A DNA stretch of 64,000 nucleotides. Source: Bufo bufo (taxonomy: Eukaryota; Chordata; Amphibia; Anura; Bufonidae). Location of the stretch: contig NC_053391.1 in NCBI RefSeq assembly GCF_905171765.1, forward strand, positions 657,729,750 to 657,793,749, written 5' to 3'. Under the pieces are notes generated by a model. It was given only the letters and a program-made list of their open reading frames with translations. It did no database searches and had not been told where the DNA came from. Position 1 is the stretch's first letter. Each line of letters starts with the position of its first letter. A program made the translations under genes and the position numbers. Shown here piece by piece: positions 1-10,734 of this stretch.

Positions 1-498
1 AGCAAGGTGGAGGTGGAGTACTGGTTTGGGCTGGTATCATCAAAGATGAGCTTGTGGGGCCTTTTTCGGGTTAAGGATGGAGTCAAGCTCAACTCCCAGT
101 CCTACTGCCAGTTTCTGGAAGACACCTTCTTCAAGCAGTGGTACAGGAAGAAGTCTGCATCCTTCAAGAAAAACATGATTTTCATGCAGGACAATGCTCC
201 ATCACACGCGTCCAAGTACTCCACAGCGTGGCTGGCAAGAAAGGGTATAAAAGAAGAAAATCTAATGACATGGCCTCCTTGTTCACCTGATCTGAACCCC
301 ATTGAGAACCTGTGGTCCATCATCAAATGTGAGATTTACAAGGAGGGAAAACAGTACACCTCTCTGAACAGTGTCTGGGAGGCTGTGGTTGCTGCTGCAC
401 GCAATGTTGATGGTGAACAGATCAAAACACTGACAGAATCCATGGATGGCAGGCTTTTGAGTGTCCTTGCAAAGAAAGGTGGCTATATTGGTCACTGA
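1..498 (+). pseudogene. Transposase C-terminal part, DD37E Tc1/mariner, frameshifted
   Basis: Catalytic domain of a Tc1/mariner transposase, the nuclear enzyme that cuts and reinserts its element at TA. The second catalytic Asp is in a QDNAPSH motif (codon 190-192) and the Glu in SPDLNPIEN (codon 304-306), so 37 residues lie between them. Tc1 proper has 34; 37 is the spacing of the TRT group. The glycine-rich GGGG..VWAG motif before the second Asp reads in frame 3 up to about position 60, while everything after about 65 reads in frame 1. There is therefore a one-base frameshift near the T run at 62-66. The C-terminus (..LAKKGGYIGH, stop at 496-498) is intact. The copy is dead unless the shift is a sequencing error. 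Confidence 0.85.
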
Positions 499-826
499 TT
501 TGTTTTTGTTTTGTTTTTGAATGTCAGAAATGTATATTTGTGAATGTTGAGATGTTATATTGGTTTCACTGGTAAAAATAAATAATTGAAATGGGTATAT
601 ATTTGTTTTTTGTTAAGTTGCCTAATAATTATGCACAGTAATAGTCACCTGCACACACAGATATCCCCCTAAAATAGCTAAAACTAAAAACAAACTAAAA
701 ACTACTTCCAAAAATATTCAGCTTTGATATTAATGAGTTTTTTGGGTTCATTGAGAACATGGTTGTTGTTCAATAATAAAATTAATCCTCAAAAATACAA
801 CTTGCCTAATAATTCTGCACTCCCTG
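1..826 (+). mobile_element. 3' part of a DD37E (TRT-like) Tc1/mariner transposon
   Basis: The 3' half of a Tc1/mariner element; its 5' half lies outside the window. The last third of the transposase is followed by about 330 bp of AT-rich UTR and a terminal repeat ending in TTCTGCACTCCCTG, then the TA target dinucleotide at 827-828. A similar motif (TTGCCTAATAATTATGCAC) sits inside the element near 617, which fits an internal repeat of the terminal motif. The family call rests on catalytic spacing in the transposase. Confidence 0.85.
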
Positions 827-1088
827 TAGGAATTTTTACATTTCTTTTTCTGCTGTAATATAGTGTGTTATATCTATTATCCTTTATATTATATTTTACT
901 TACATACCTAATTATAGTATGTAGTAACAACAGGGATTATTGCTGGACACTGTTGGGTTTCTTCATTGGACCCTGGGCTTTCTGTCCACACAAAGTATGC
1001 ACAAGATGTGTCACAGGCATTCCCTTTATTGGGTTCCCCGGCCAGTCCCTTCCTTTGTATGCCACAATCAGTGTCTACAAACTCATCT
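827..1088. other. No feature recognised
   Basis: AT-rich spacer between the DD37E element and the next MITE. No ORF with recognisable similarity and no clear repeat ends. Confidence 0.5.
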
Positions 1089-1091
1089 TTA

Positions 1092-1467
1092 GGGCTCATG
1101 CACATGAACGTGTGTCCGCCGTGCCCGTATTGTGGCCCGTAAACAGCAGGTCTGCAATATACGGGTCCCGGCCATTTGTGCGCTGCATCATAGATTTGGA
1201 CCCATTCACTTGAATGGGTTCACAATCCGAAAAAAGTGCGGTGTGGAATGGAGGCACAGAACCCCACGGAAGCACTACGGAGTGCTTCTGTGGGCTTTCT
1301 CTCCGTGCCTCCGCACCGCAAAAAACGGATGGATCACGAACCCATTGAAGTTTAATCGGTCTGCAGTCATCTGCAGAAACAGCACGGATGTTGCCCGTGC
1401 ATTGGGGACCTCAAATTGCGCTCCCCAATACATGGAACGGCCGGCACATGTTTGTGGGCATGAGCCC
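1092..1467. mobile_element. Harbinger-like MITE with TTA target duplication
   Basis: A 376-bp non-coding element. Its ends are perfect inverted repeats (GGGCTCATGC and GCATGAGCCC), and the flanks are TTA at 1089-1091 and 1468-1470. A 3-bp TWA duplication is the signature of PIF/Harbinger transposition. The interior is CpG-rich and partly self-complementary. A relative with the same ends lies at 15696-15946. Confidence 0.75.
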
Positions 1468-1491
1468 TTAGGGTATTATATGTCTCCTTTA

Positions 1492-1871
1492 GGCTACCCG
1501 CCCTCGGCTGTAGGTTTATAAACAGAAAATCCACACAAACTCCTGTACAGATTACTCTGCACTTTTGCACCAAATAAGCACCAAAAACCTAATATGTTAC
1601 TTGCGGGTTTTGGTGCGGATATGTTGCAGTCTTGCTGCAGATCTCCCCCTTGCATTGAAAAGGGTGAAATCTGCACAAAAGAACCTGACAAAGAATTCAC
1701 ACGCTGCGGATTTCGGAATCCACACGGCAGATCAATTTCCACACGTAACAGAAATGCAAAGTGCACATAAGATCTGTGAAATCTCATACACTTCGCTGGG
1801 ACTGTATTATGCAGCGTTTTTTTCCGCACGAGAATCCGAATGGAAAACCCTTGCATAATGTGCAGGTAGCC
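1492..1871. mobile_element. TTA-flanked MITE (GGCTACC ends)
   Basis: About 380 bp bounded by GGCTACC and GGTAGCC inverted ends, with TTA on each side (1489-1491 and 1872-1874). Non-coding. It fits the same Harbinger-like class as the element just to its left but differs in sequence. The inverted match is short, so the limits are less certain. Confidence 0.55.
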
Positions 1872-1874
1872 TTA

Positions 1875-2555
1875 TACTCTTTCCTGTGTACAATTTTTGC
1901 GATTAGCAGATTCCATCGCCTTGAACACTTCTCCCATCGTTTTCTACCTTTTGATTGTAAAAGCCATTCAAACAGCAAAAAAATTTAATTTTAGATTTCA
2001 CGTAAACAATTCCTTCTGTTCCGCCCTCTAAGAATTTACCGTCTCATCCGAAAAAGGGCAAAAACATAGAAATATAAATTGACATTCTCCCGTTGCCAAA
2101 CGTATAATGACTCCACTCTCCTTTCATTTGGCACAGGCAGCCCCAAATAAAAAAAAAATTAACGTCCCGCAATATTTGAATTTCTCCCACAATGTCAAAT
2201 TACACATCTACGGTATCGATTGCGCTGGTAAATGAGCAATTTGCGCAATCACGCTCTGATTAAAGCCATAATGAGACCTCACTGCAAACTGCCTGCCCAC
2301 CCTTCCCCATTTCACTGTTGTTTAGGTTTCAGCTGTCAATTACCGAAGGTCCAAAATGAGTCAATTTGATTTTTTTTGTCTCCTAAACGTGGTCATTGAT
2401 TCAGATAGACCTTCTGTGTTCTCCACTGGTGTTCTTCAAAGAAGCAATTCATCCTCATCTCAGGGAGACCTTGTGTATCTCATTGATTACAGCTCAGGCC
2501 ATTTTATTACTGGCATTCAGTTTGTCTACTTACTGATCCACATTTTCTTCCGTTG
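1875..2555. other. No feature recognised
   Basis: Mixed AT-rich sequence with no coding similarity, tandem array or paired repeat ends that I could see. Confidence 0.5.
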
Positions 2556-2563
2556 ATGTTAAA

Positions 2564-2974
2564 TAGAGATGAGCGAATTTCATATTTTCTAATTCGTTCA
2601 CACTTCGTTTGCTGGTAAAAGGTGAATTGCGTTATGGATTCCGTTACCACGGACCCTAACGCAATTCTATGACGGAATACATAATGGAATGCCTTTAGAG
2701 GCATAATAGAAGTCTATGGGCTGCAAAACGCATCTGTCCCGTTTCCGTTGTGGAGTCCTCCCCTGCATAACGGAAGCGGGATGGATCTGTTTTGCAGCCC
2801 ATAGACTTCTATTATGACGGAATGCATAACGGAATGCCTCTAAAGGCATTCCGTTATACATTCCGTCATAGAACTGCGTTATGGTCCGTGGTAACGGAAT
2901 CCATATCGCAATTCACCTTTTACCAACAAACAAAGCGTGAACAAATTTCCTAAGCGGAAATTCGCTCATCTTTA
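2564..2974. mobile_element. hAT MITE with 8-bp target duplication
   Basis: A 411-bp non-coding, almost fully palindromic element. Ends are TAGAGATGAGCGAA and TTCGCTCATCTTTA, flanked by a perfect 8-bp duplication ATGTTAAA (2556-2563 and 2975-2982), which marks hAT transposition. The same end motif bounds the 5.2-kb hAT at 18438-23676, so this is probably a deletion derivative mobilised by that family. The two arms meet near 2765. Confidence 0.9.
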
Positions 2975-2982
2975 ATGTTAAA

Positions 2983-3403
2983 ATTAGAGACAATCGATGA
3001 TTTTTTTTCTTATTGACACACAAAAGCTATGGATTGGAGTTAAAGTCAAGAAGAAAGTAGAAGTCTGGTCTTAAACTTTTGCTTGACTGCAGCGGTTGAC
3101 TTACAGATGTGTCCTCCCTTAAATTTTGTCTTGAAACGACGTACTCTAACCTGAGATGAGTGGCACAAGATTGCATTCTGTGGGATTCCATGTCGCAAAA
3201 CTTATATCTGAGATGAGCGCTTCTGTCGGATGGCCATCCGTTGCCTATAGGCATTCATGTTGAAAAAAAAAGTATACATTTAATGGATTTTTTAAACTGG
3301 TTGCCAAAAGATTGTATCGATTTTTTTAAATAAGTTGGAGTACTTAAAGGGGTTGTCTCACTTCAGCAAATGGCATTGGAGGTTTCTACGAAATATGTCC
3401 CTC
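2983..3403. other. Spacer, with a possible left end of a TTAA MITE
   Basis: Mostly unassigned. Near 3344 a TTAA is followed by AGGGGTTGTCTCAC, which resembles the left end of the TTAA MITEs elsewhere in the window. The sequence is cut at 3404 by the next MITE, and I could not fix a matching right end (a TTAA-type end near 5975-5992 is a weak candidate). Confidence 0.35.
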
Positions 3404-3406
3404 TTA

Positions 3407-4343
3407 GGCCCCTTTCACACGGGCGAGTATTCCGCGCGGATGCGATGCGTGAGGTGAACGCATTGCACCCGCACTGAATACCGACCCATTCACTTCTATG
3501 GGGCTGTTCACATGAGCGGTGATTTTCACGCATCACTTGTGCGTTGCGTGAAAATCGCAGCATGCTCTATATTGTTTTTCACGCAACGCAGGCCCCATAG
3601 AAGTGAATGGGGTTGCGTGAAAATCGCAAGCATCCGCAAGCAAGTGCGGATGCGGTGCGATTTTCACGCATGGTTGCTAGGTGACAGTCTATTCACCGTA
3701 TTATTTTCCCTTATAACATGGTTATAAGGGAAAATAATAGCATTCTGAATACAGAATGCTTAGTAGGTGATCAATTGAGGGTTAAAAAAAAATATAAAAA
3801 ATTAACTCACCTTCTCCTCTTGTTCGCGTAGTTCCCGGTCTCTTCTTTACTTCTTTAATGATGAACTACCGGCTAGGACCTGTGGTGACGTCAGATCACA
3901 TGCTCCAATCACATGGTCCATCACCACGGTGGTGGACCATGTGATTGGAGCATGTGATCTGACGTCACCAAAGGTCCTTTAGCCCACAGATCATCATTAA
4001 AGAAGTAAAGAAGAGACCGGGAACTACGCGAACAAGAGGAGAAGGTGAGTTAATTTTTTTATTTATTTTTAACCCTCAATTGATCACCTACTAAGCATTC
4101 TGTATTCAGAAAGCTATTATTTTCCCTTATAACCATGTTATAAGGGAAAATAATACAATCTACAGAACATCGATCCCAAGCCCGAACTTCTGTGAAGAAT
4201 TTGGGGTTTGGGTACCAAACATGCGCGATTTTTCTCACGCGAGAGCAAAACGCATTACAATGTTTTGCACTCGCGCGGAAAAATCGCGGGTGTTCCCTTA
4301 ATGCACCCGGACCTTTTCCCGCAACGCCCGTGTGAAAGAGGCC
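3407..4343. mobile_element. Large MITE with GGCCCCTTTCACACGGGCG ends
   Basis: About 937 bp bounded by inverted ends that match over 18 of 19 bases (GGCCCCTTTCACACGGGCG on the left; the complement of GGCCTCTTTCACACGGGCG on the right). The flanks are TTA on the left and TAA on the right, so the duplication is imperfect. The interior holds runs of the TTTTCACGCA type and a 456-bp palindrome. No ORF of note. Confidence 0.7.
3700..4155. repeat. 456-bp palindrome with nested smaller palindromes
   Basis: Two arms of about 225 bp are reverse complements with few mismatches and meet at a very short loop near 3927 (ATCACCACGGTGGTGGAC). Each arm also contains smaller palindromes, for example TTATTTTCCC..GGGAAAATAA at 3701-3738 and GCATTCTG..CAGAATGC just after it. 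It sits inside the 3407-4343 MITE and may be a separate foldback element inserted into it. Confidence 0.8.
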
Positions 4344-4489
4344 TAATAGAGCAAGTAAACGTGGCACCAGCTGCGGTTAAGCAGCGGAAGCTCAAGGCTC
4401 CCTTTGTAGATGGTAATGTTGGTACCCAGAGGTAGGATTGTCAGAGTGGTGCAGGGTGGCCTACAGTCTCTGTAGATGTTATGTACATG

Positions 4490-5440
4490 TGTCACGGTGT
4501 TCCTACCTGGATATCCGTGGATCCCGGACGTGAAGTGGTCCGAAGCAGTGCAAAAGGGGTAGGTGAACTTGGATGGTGGATGAGTAGAATAAACGGAGTC
4601 CAGACTTTATAGTAACGTTGAACAGTTGCTTTTACTTGACATAAATTGGTAATCCAAACAGCTTCCAAACAATATTTTGGTCAACAGCAGGTATTGGCTT
4701 AACTTTGGCAGGCAAATACTTCTCTGCAACAACCTCAGCTCTGCTATACGGTAGCTCTCTCAGCTCTGCTATGCTTGGCTGGATAAATAGGAAACTCTTC
4801 CTCATCTGCTGGAACTCAAGTTAGCTGTAGTCTGTAGTCTGTCTCTTACTATAGGATCCTAGGAACTTCTTGTCCTGGCAATGATTACCTCAAGCTTCGG
4901 CTCAGCTTGGATGAAGGCAATGCAAGCCCAGGAGGGGACAAGCAACCATGTAGGCTTCAGAGGCAGGGCCTCTGGGCCTAGTAGAGCAGGCAGTGGTCTG
5001 CTAGCCGACACACAACCTCTCCCTTAAGAGGGTAGAATAGACACTCTCTCACTGACTAACTAAACTCCTCGCTCTAGCTACAGAGGGCTGGAAGGAAGCA
5101 AGGAGGTTCCTCTCCAGTAAACTAATACTGCCAATGTTGCCGCCATCTGCTGGTGGACCAGGTAATTACACTTGAACATAGTGTAATAAATATGGAATAA
5201 ATATGCACATTATTAGGCGATGACATAAAATACATTAGATATTATACGTTAGCACATAGGAAATGGTAGCCAGGTGTCTAAAGGAGTGGTAATGGCACTC
5301 TGGGACATTACATATGGACAATCACAATACATTAGTAAGGGCCTTGTATTAGCTTTCTCTAAATAATAAATGCTATTTGCTGAAGTGACATACCATACCC
5401 CACCTGCTAGTGAACAAGGTGTATAGCATGAAAGGTGCCA
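4490..5440. mobile_element. Possible solo LTR (TGTCACGG start)
   Basis: Starts TGTCACGG, like the solo LTRs at 23988 and 33226, and is preceded by ACATG (4485-4489). The sequence ..GGTGCCA followed by ACATG occurs at 5434-5445, giving TG..CA ends and a 5-bp duplication over 951 bp. The right end does not mirror the left as in the other solo LTRs. A stretch at 5312-5393 also matches a MITE fragment near 26890-26965. The right limit is therefore doubtful. Confidence 0.35.
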
Positions 5441-5445
5441 ACATG

Positions 5446-6494
5446 AATATTACAAAGCATTACATTATAAACCAACTGTAGTACCCCTAGGTCTAATGTC
5501 AGTCTTCCTGCATCAGTTATCTAGACTGACTTCTAGACTGCGCTCTACACTCTCTAGCAGCAGACTTCTGTCTAGACTGAGATCTTATCACTCCCTATGA
5601 GGAGGATCGCGCCGGTCCCACCTTATGTTGACAATAAAGACCTTTTAACTCTTTACTGTTTTTTACATGACAATGTAATAATATATAGCAAAACACATTC
5701 GGAACCCCCTTTAGCAGTGTACCACTGTCATGCAGTGGATCAATGCAAAAGCACCTCATTACACAATCTGGCTTCTCCTTAGCATGTTGTCCTGCCGCGG
5801 CCTGCTTCACCATTGAATTCAACTATATCTGTCTCCTGAGGACATGGGTGCAGTTGAAATAGATGCTGCTGCCATGCAATTGTGTGGTCTGCAGAGTGGT
5901 CAACATCGCTACTGCTTGGAACCCATGTTCTAGTGATCTGTAGGGCCCCAGAGATCATGCATTCCTGGGCTTTTCATGGGATAACCCTTTAACCCCGGTT
6001 TCCAAATAATCATCTCATTATCACCGCTTTGTATATTTGAAGCAGAAGAACCTCAGGGTCGCATAGCCCAATGGCTGTCCTGCTCTGATAATTCTACAAA
6101 AGTATTTTTTTTAAACAAATGATTAGCAAAAGTTCATGTTATAGGAACTGCTACGAACCATTGTCCTTACTTGTTATTTTTAATTGCTCTGCGGCTCATT
6201 AATTCTAAAGTTAATTTGGGATGGAACATAAATTTTATGTCAGTTTCTGGAGATCAGACATGGGGCCTCAATGCATTCTTCTTTACAGTAAGTGATTGCA
6301 CATTCCATGTAACATTACAGATGGAGATGTCGAAAGGGCTCGCTATAACACTTTTTAAAAATGTCAAGGAAAGGGGCCGAGGCTTAGCAAAGGGTTAGGG
6401 CCACGTGAAATTATAGCATAAATCTATGCCAGCTCATAACTGGTGTCGATATGAATTTCTGATGCACGGACAGATGGAAGATGTGCCAAATTTT
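5446..6494. other. No feature recognised
   Basis: About 1 kb without coding similarity or paired repeat ends. A possible TTAA-type MITE end (GGGATAACCCTTTAA) occurs near 5978-5992. Confidence 0.45.
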
Positions 6495-6498
6495 TTAA

Positions 6499-6845
6499 GG
6501 GTTGTCCCATTAACACAATCAGGATAGGGGATAAGTATCTGATTGGCGGAGGTCCCTGCCTGTCATACTACCCGGTTTGAATGGAGCAGTGGTCACGCAT
6601 GCCGCTCCTTTCAGCTCTATGGGGCTGCTGGAGATAGCTGAGTGCTTGTACTCGGATATCTTCATCAATCTCATAGAGTTGAATGGAGTGAGGGGCTTGT
6701 ATACTTGTCTGCTGCTCCATTCAAACGTGGATGATGAACCTCCATTCTTTTTATTGGTGGGGGCCCCAGTGGTCGTATCCCCGCTGATCAGATGCATCCC
6801 CTATCCTGTGGATAGAGGATAAGGTGTCTTAATGGCACGACCCCT
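6499..6845. mobile_element. piggyBac-like MITE with TTAA target
   Basis: A 347-bp element between two TTAA sites (6495-6498 and 6846-6849). The ends are inverted and similar (GGGTTGTCCCATTAA against TTAATGGCACGACCCCT). The interior is non-coding and self-complementary around CTCTATGGGG and CTCATAGAGT. TTAA duplication with C/G-rich ends is typical of piggyBac-type mobilisation. Confidence 0.75.
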
Positions 6846-6849
6846 TTAA

Positions 6850-7475
6850 GAAGCATGTGCACCTTAAATGATTTGGTGCATCTTAATTCGGTGGTCTCTT
6901 TATGAAACGCTTGTCTTAGTAAATTTGTCCCATTGTTTTTAGGTCCAAAATTCTCTGCTGATTAATTCTGTGCCATTTTATTGATACAGAGCTCCAAATC
7001 CTATGCACGGACAGTAAAATAATAAAGTTCTGGCTGAGTGCAGCCACCACTAGGTGGGGCTCAATAGTCTACTGCATACTGTGTATTCAACTTATATTAA
7101 TATATTCAATTTATAATCCTATACAATAAGTGTCTACGTTCCCCTGAGACAGAATTTTACCATTTAATTCTATAGTTATGCGATGGGAAGCTGAATATTA
7201 GATAAGGCTTTTTGAGTCCAGAGAACACATTACCTCTTCTCCGGAGTCCAGTGCCGACACTTGGCATTGTGCATGGTGATCTTAGCTTTATTTGCAGCTG
7301 CTCAACCAGAAAGCCATTTTTTGAAGCTCTGCAGTGAAGGATGCAACAAAGGATAGATCATTTTTACACCCAAGCATTTTGGTACTCCTCTTTGTGAGTT
7401 TGTGTGATGTACCCCCTTCTTGGTTAAACCGTCGTTACTCCTAAGCCCTTTACAATTTTAGCATTTATAGTTGAA
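6850..7475. other. No feature recognised
   Basis: AT-rich sequence with no recognisable gene or element ends. Confidence 0.5.
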
Positions 7476-8854
7476 CTAGCAGAAGGACCCGGCTTCGTAC
7501 GGGTATATTTCATTTAATGTTTGTGTGTGAGGTTAAAAGATATCCACAATGTTCTTCATCACAGTGACCTCTTCAGCATCCTGCCCCTTTAACAGTTACT
7601 TCCACAGTACCCCGTTCCCTTAACAGTGACCTCACAGTACCCTGCTGCCTTAACAGTAACCTCTACAGCATCCTGCCCCTTTTATAGTGGCCTCAACAGT
7701 CCACTGCCCCCTTAACAGTGACCTGCACAGTGCCCGCCATTTTAACAGTGACCTCCAAAGTGGCCTGCTCCTTTAACAATAACATCCACAACAGCACCTG
7801 CCCCTTTAACAGTGACCTCCACAGCAGCTGTCCCTTTAATAGTGAACTCCACAGTCCCCTGCCTCCTTGACAGTAACCTCCACAGCGCCCACCCCTTTAA
7901 CAGTGATCTCCACAGTACCCTGTCTCTTAACAGTGATTTCAACAACACCCCACCCCCTTAACAGTGACCTATACAGCACCCCACCCCTTAATACTGACCT
8001 CCATAGCAGACCATCCCCTTAACTGTGACCTCCACCATTCCCTGCCCCCTTAACAGAGACCTCCACAGCTCCCGCCCCTATAACAGTGACTGCCACAGCA
8101 TCCCGCTCCCTTAACTGTGACCCCCACAGCGACTGCCCCTTTAATAGTGACCTCCACAGTCCCTTGCCCCCTTAACAGTAACCTCCACAGTGCCCGCCCC
8201 TTTAACAGTGACCTCCACAGCATCCCACCCCTTTAGCAGTGATCTCCACAGCGCCCGCCTCTTTAACAATGACCTCCATAGCGACCTCCCATTTTTAAGT
8301 GACCTCCACAGTCCCCTATCTCCTTAACCGAATTGCCACAATAACCCGCCTCCTTAACAGTGACCTCTACAGCACACCGCTCTAGGGTGGCCAGAGGTCC
8401 AGTTTTAGGCTGGACAGTCTAGCTTTCAGACTCTCTGTCCTCAGTCCGGCGCAAGGCCTGGATGGACGCAAGGATGTCCTTTTGAACAGGCTCACTCTCA
8501 GACAGCAGCACTGTGCTGTCTGAATGTGAGCTGCAGGGAGAAATTACTCATCTCTCTAACCTCTGAACCTGACCTGAGGTTGATTTTACCTTAATTTTTT
8601 AAATCTCTGCCGGCTGTGGAGTGTGTGTGTGTGTGTGTGGGTGAGTGGGTCAGAGGCGTGGCCTAATCGGAGCCAGGGCGGGGTTTAAAATTCTGGCTTT
8701 TGAGAGTGGTCGGAGTGGTCACCCTACTACGCTCTCTTAACAGTGTCATCCACAGCGCCCTGTCCCTTTAAAGCTGACCTACAGCACCTGATGTACCTGT
8801 GTGCCAAATTTTGCTAGCGGACACACACACACACATACTCAGATTTATATATTA
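7476..8854. mobile_element. Unclassified dispersed repeat, copy 1, with internal minisatellite
   Basis: Starts at ACTAGCAGAAGGACCCGG and ends in a CA-rich stretch followed by TTATATATTAGAT. The second copy (31082-34650) has the same start and end, which defines the unit. From about 7560 to 8370 it is an array of roughly 36-bp repeats of the form CCCCTTTAACAGTGACCTCC. A unique 3' part (8380-8854) includes a GT run at 8621-8640. No coding sequence. I do not recognise the superfamily; lack of inverted ends argues against a simple cut-and-paste MITE. Confidence 0.65.
7560..8370. repeat. Minisatellite, about 36-bp unit
   Basis: More than 20 diverged tandem units with the core TTAACAGTGACCTCCACAG and a variable C-rich segment. 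The same array occurs in the other copy of the host repeat at 31190-34140, so the array belongs to the dispersed element and not to this locus. Confidence 0.85.
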
Positions 8855-9199
8855 GATGTGGCAAGATGACTAGTGGCAAAGGTGGCATATTTAAAGCCAC
8901 TGAGCTCTTCAGTATGACCCATATTACTAACGATATTTGTCTATTGAGATGACATGGCTATGTGCTTGATTTTATGCATCTGTTTGCAATGGGCGTTGCT
9001 AAAACACCTGAATTCAATAATTAGGAGGGGAGGTCACATTTTTTTGGCCATATAACATAGCTGGCAGCCTGGGACACAAGTATATGAAAAAGAAGTACAG
9101 ATATCTGATTTTTAAGACATAAATATAATGGTTTTATTTCTGGGGATTACACAGTTAATACCCTATCATTAGACCATCATGATCAGATCAGTGAGAGTC

Positions 9200-9262
9200 C
9201 AATACAAGAAACCACCACTGCAATACAAGAAACCACCACTGCAATACAAGAAACCACCACTA
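9200..9262. repeat. Three tandem copies of a 21-bp unit
   Basis: CAATACAAGAAACCACCACTG begins at 9200, 9221 and 9242; the copies are identical except at the end of the third. There is no spacer structure, so it is a short tandem duplication and not a CRISPR array. Confidence 0.9.
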
Positions 9263-9398
9263 CAAAAAGTATGGCACTGTGCCTGGAAGGAGATGCATCG
9301 CCTGGTGGACTGCTACCAATCTGAAATGGATGGCCTTTGATGCCCCCCCCCCCCACTCCACTCCCTATTGTCTATTTTGATTGCTTCTTACTGGTTAA

Positions 9399-9908
9399 GG
9401 ATACTTTCACACTTGCGGCAGAGTGATCCAGATCCGGCAAAACGTATGCCAACTGATGGCATTTGTAAGACTAATCCATCTTACAAATACATTGAAATGC
9501 CGGATCCGTCTTTCCGGTGTCATCCGGAAAAACGGATCCGGCATTTATTTTTTACACATTTTTTCGGTCTCCGCATGTGCAGAACGGAAGGACGGATCCG
9601 GCATTCCGGTATTTTGAATGCTGGATCCGACACTAATACGTTCCTATGGAAATAAATGCCGGATGCGGCATTCAGGCAAGTGTTCCGTTTTTTTGGGCCG
9701 GAGATAAAACCGTAGCATGCTGCGGTATTATCTCCGTCCTGAAAAGGCAAAAAGACTGAACTGAAGACATCCTGATGCATCCTGAACGGATTATTCTCCA
9801 TTCAGAATGCATGGGGATAAAACTGATCAGTTTTTTTCCGGTATAGAGCCCCTAGGACGGAACTCTATGCCGGAAAAGAAAAACGCTAGTGTGAAAGCCA
9901 GTATCAGA
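9399..9908. mobile_element. MITE with GGATACTTTCACAC ends
   Basis: Left end GGATACTTTCACACTTGCG after TAA, right end CGCTAGTGTGAAAGCCAGTATC. The interior is dominated by ACGGATCCGGCAT-like segments in both orientations. It belongs to the same broad class as the TTA/TAA-flanked elements at 40443 and 41160. The exact right limit is uncertain because the right target copy is unclear. Confidence 0.6.
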
Positions 9909-10732
9909 GTTGGTGGATTGGTTTGGACATAAGTTGGACCTGTCAATTGCGCTCTGGTTCCAGCACTGTGCTCCCTTTAGATCCGCTCCCGGTCTCTCCT
10001 GGAAGGGACATGCTATCTACACACACATCAATGCTGCAAATCAATGGCCTCAGCGGTAGCAGCGGTCAGGGGCCCCGACTGCACATGACTTTTGGCTGGA
10101 AGCGGTGATATGCATCTAGACGGCACGTCATGCTTCTAGTCCAGCTGGGACTAGAAGCAAAGAAGGAAGTTCAGCGACAAGTTAGTCTGTTTTTTGTTGT
10201 TTTTTTTAATCCCTGCACCCTGCTTGGCAATATCAAAAGGGATTTACTGTCTCTCTCGGAGGACCCCTCTAATGTTGATGGTCTATCCTGAAGATTGGAC
10301 TATCAATATGAAAGTACTTGAAAACTACTAACGATACTAAATAGGAATACGTTATGGAATAGACCTGGACAAGCGCTAAATTGTTATTTTCTATGTAAAA
10401 GCTGTAACAGGTTGAGGGGATGTGGAAATACTTGTTTTGTTTTTGTTTTAGAAAGTTTATTTATTTCTGAAATATTTTATTCCAGAACCGTTCATCTGAC
10501 AGAAGTGATGCGACATATGGGATATGCTTAATGCCGAACACATATTTACATAAACAGTTCAGCATTTTTAGTTTCCTTTCCTCAGTTTGGTTTCAAACAT
10601 TTACCGTATATTTTGTGAACAAAGGCATAGAGATGGTTCGTAAGGCAGCTATTGGGCCCTGAACAGAGGGTGCCCATTCATGGTCGGTCTTCTTCCATTT
10701 CTAAATATGGTAATGTACAATTAACAAACAAA
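9909..10732. other. No feature recognised
   Basis: About 820 bp with no coding similarity or paired repeat ends. Confidence 0.5.
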
Positions 10733-10734
10733 TA

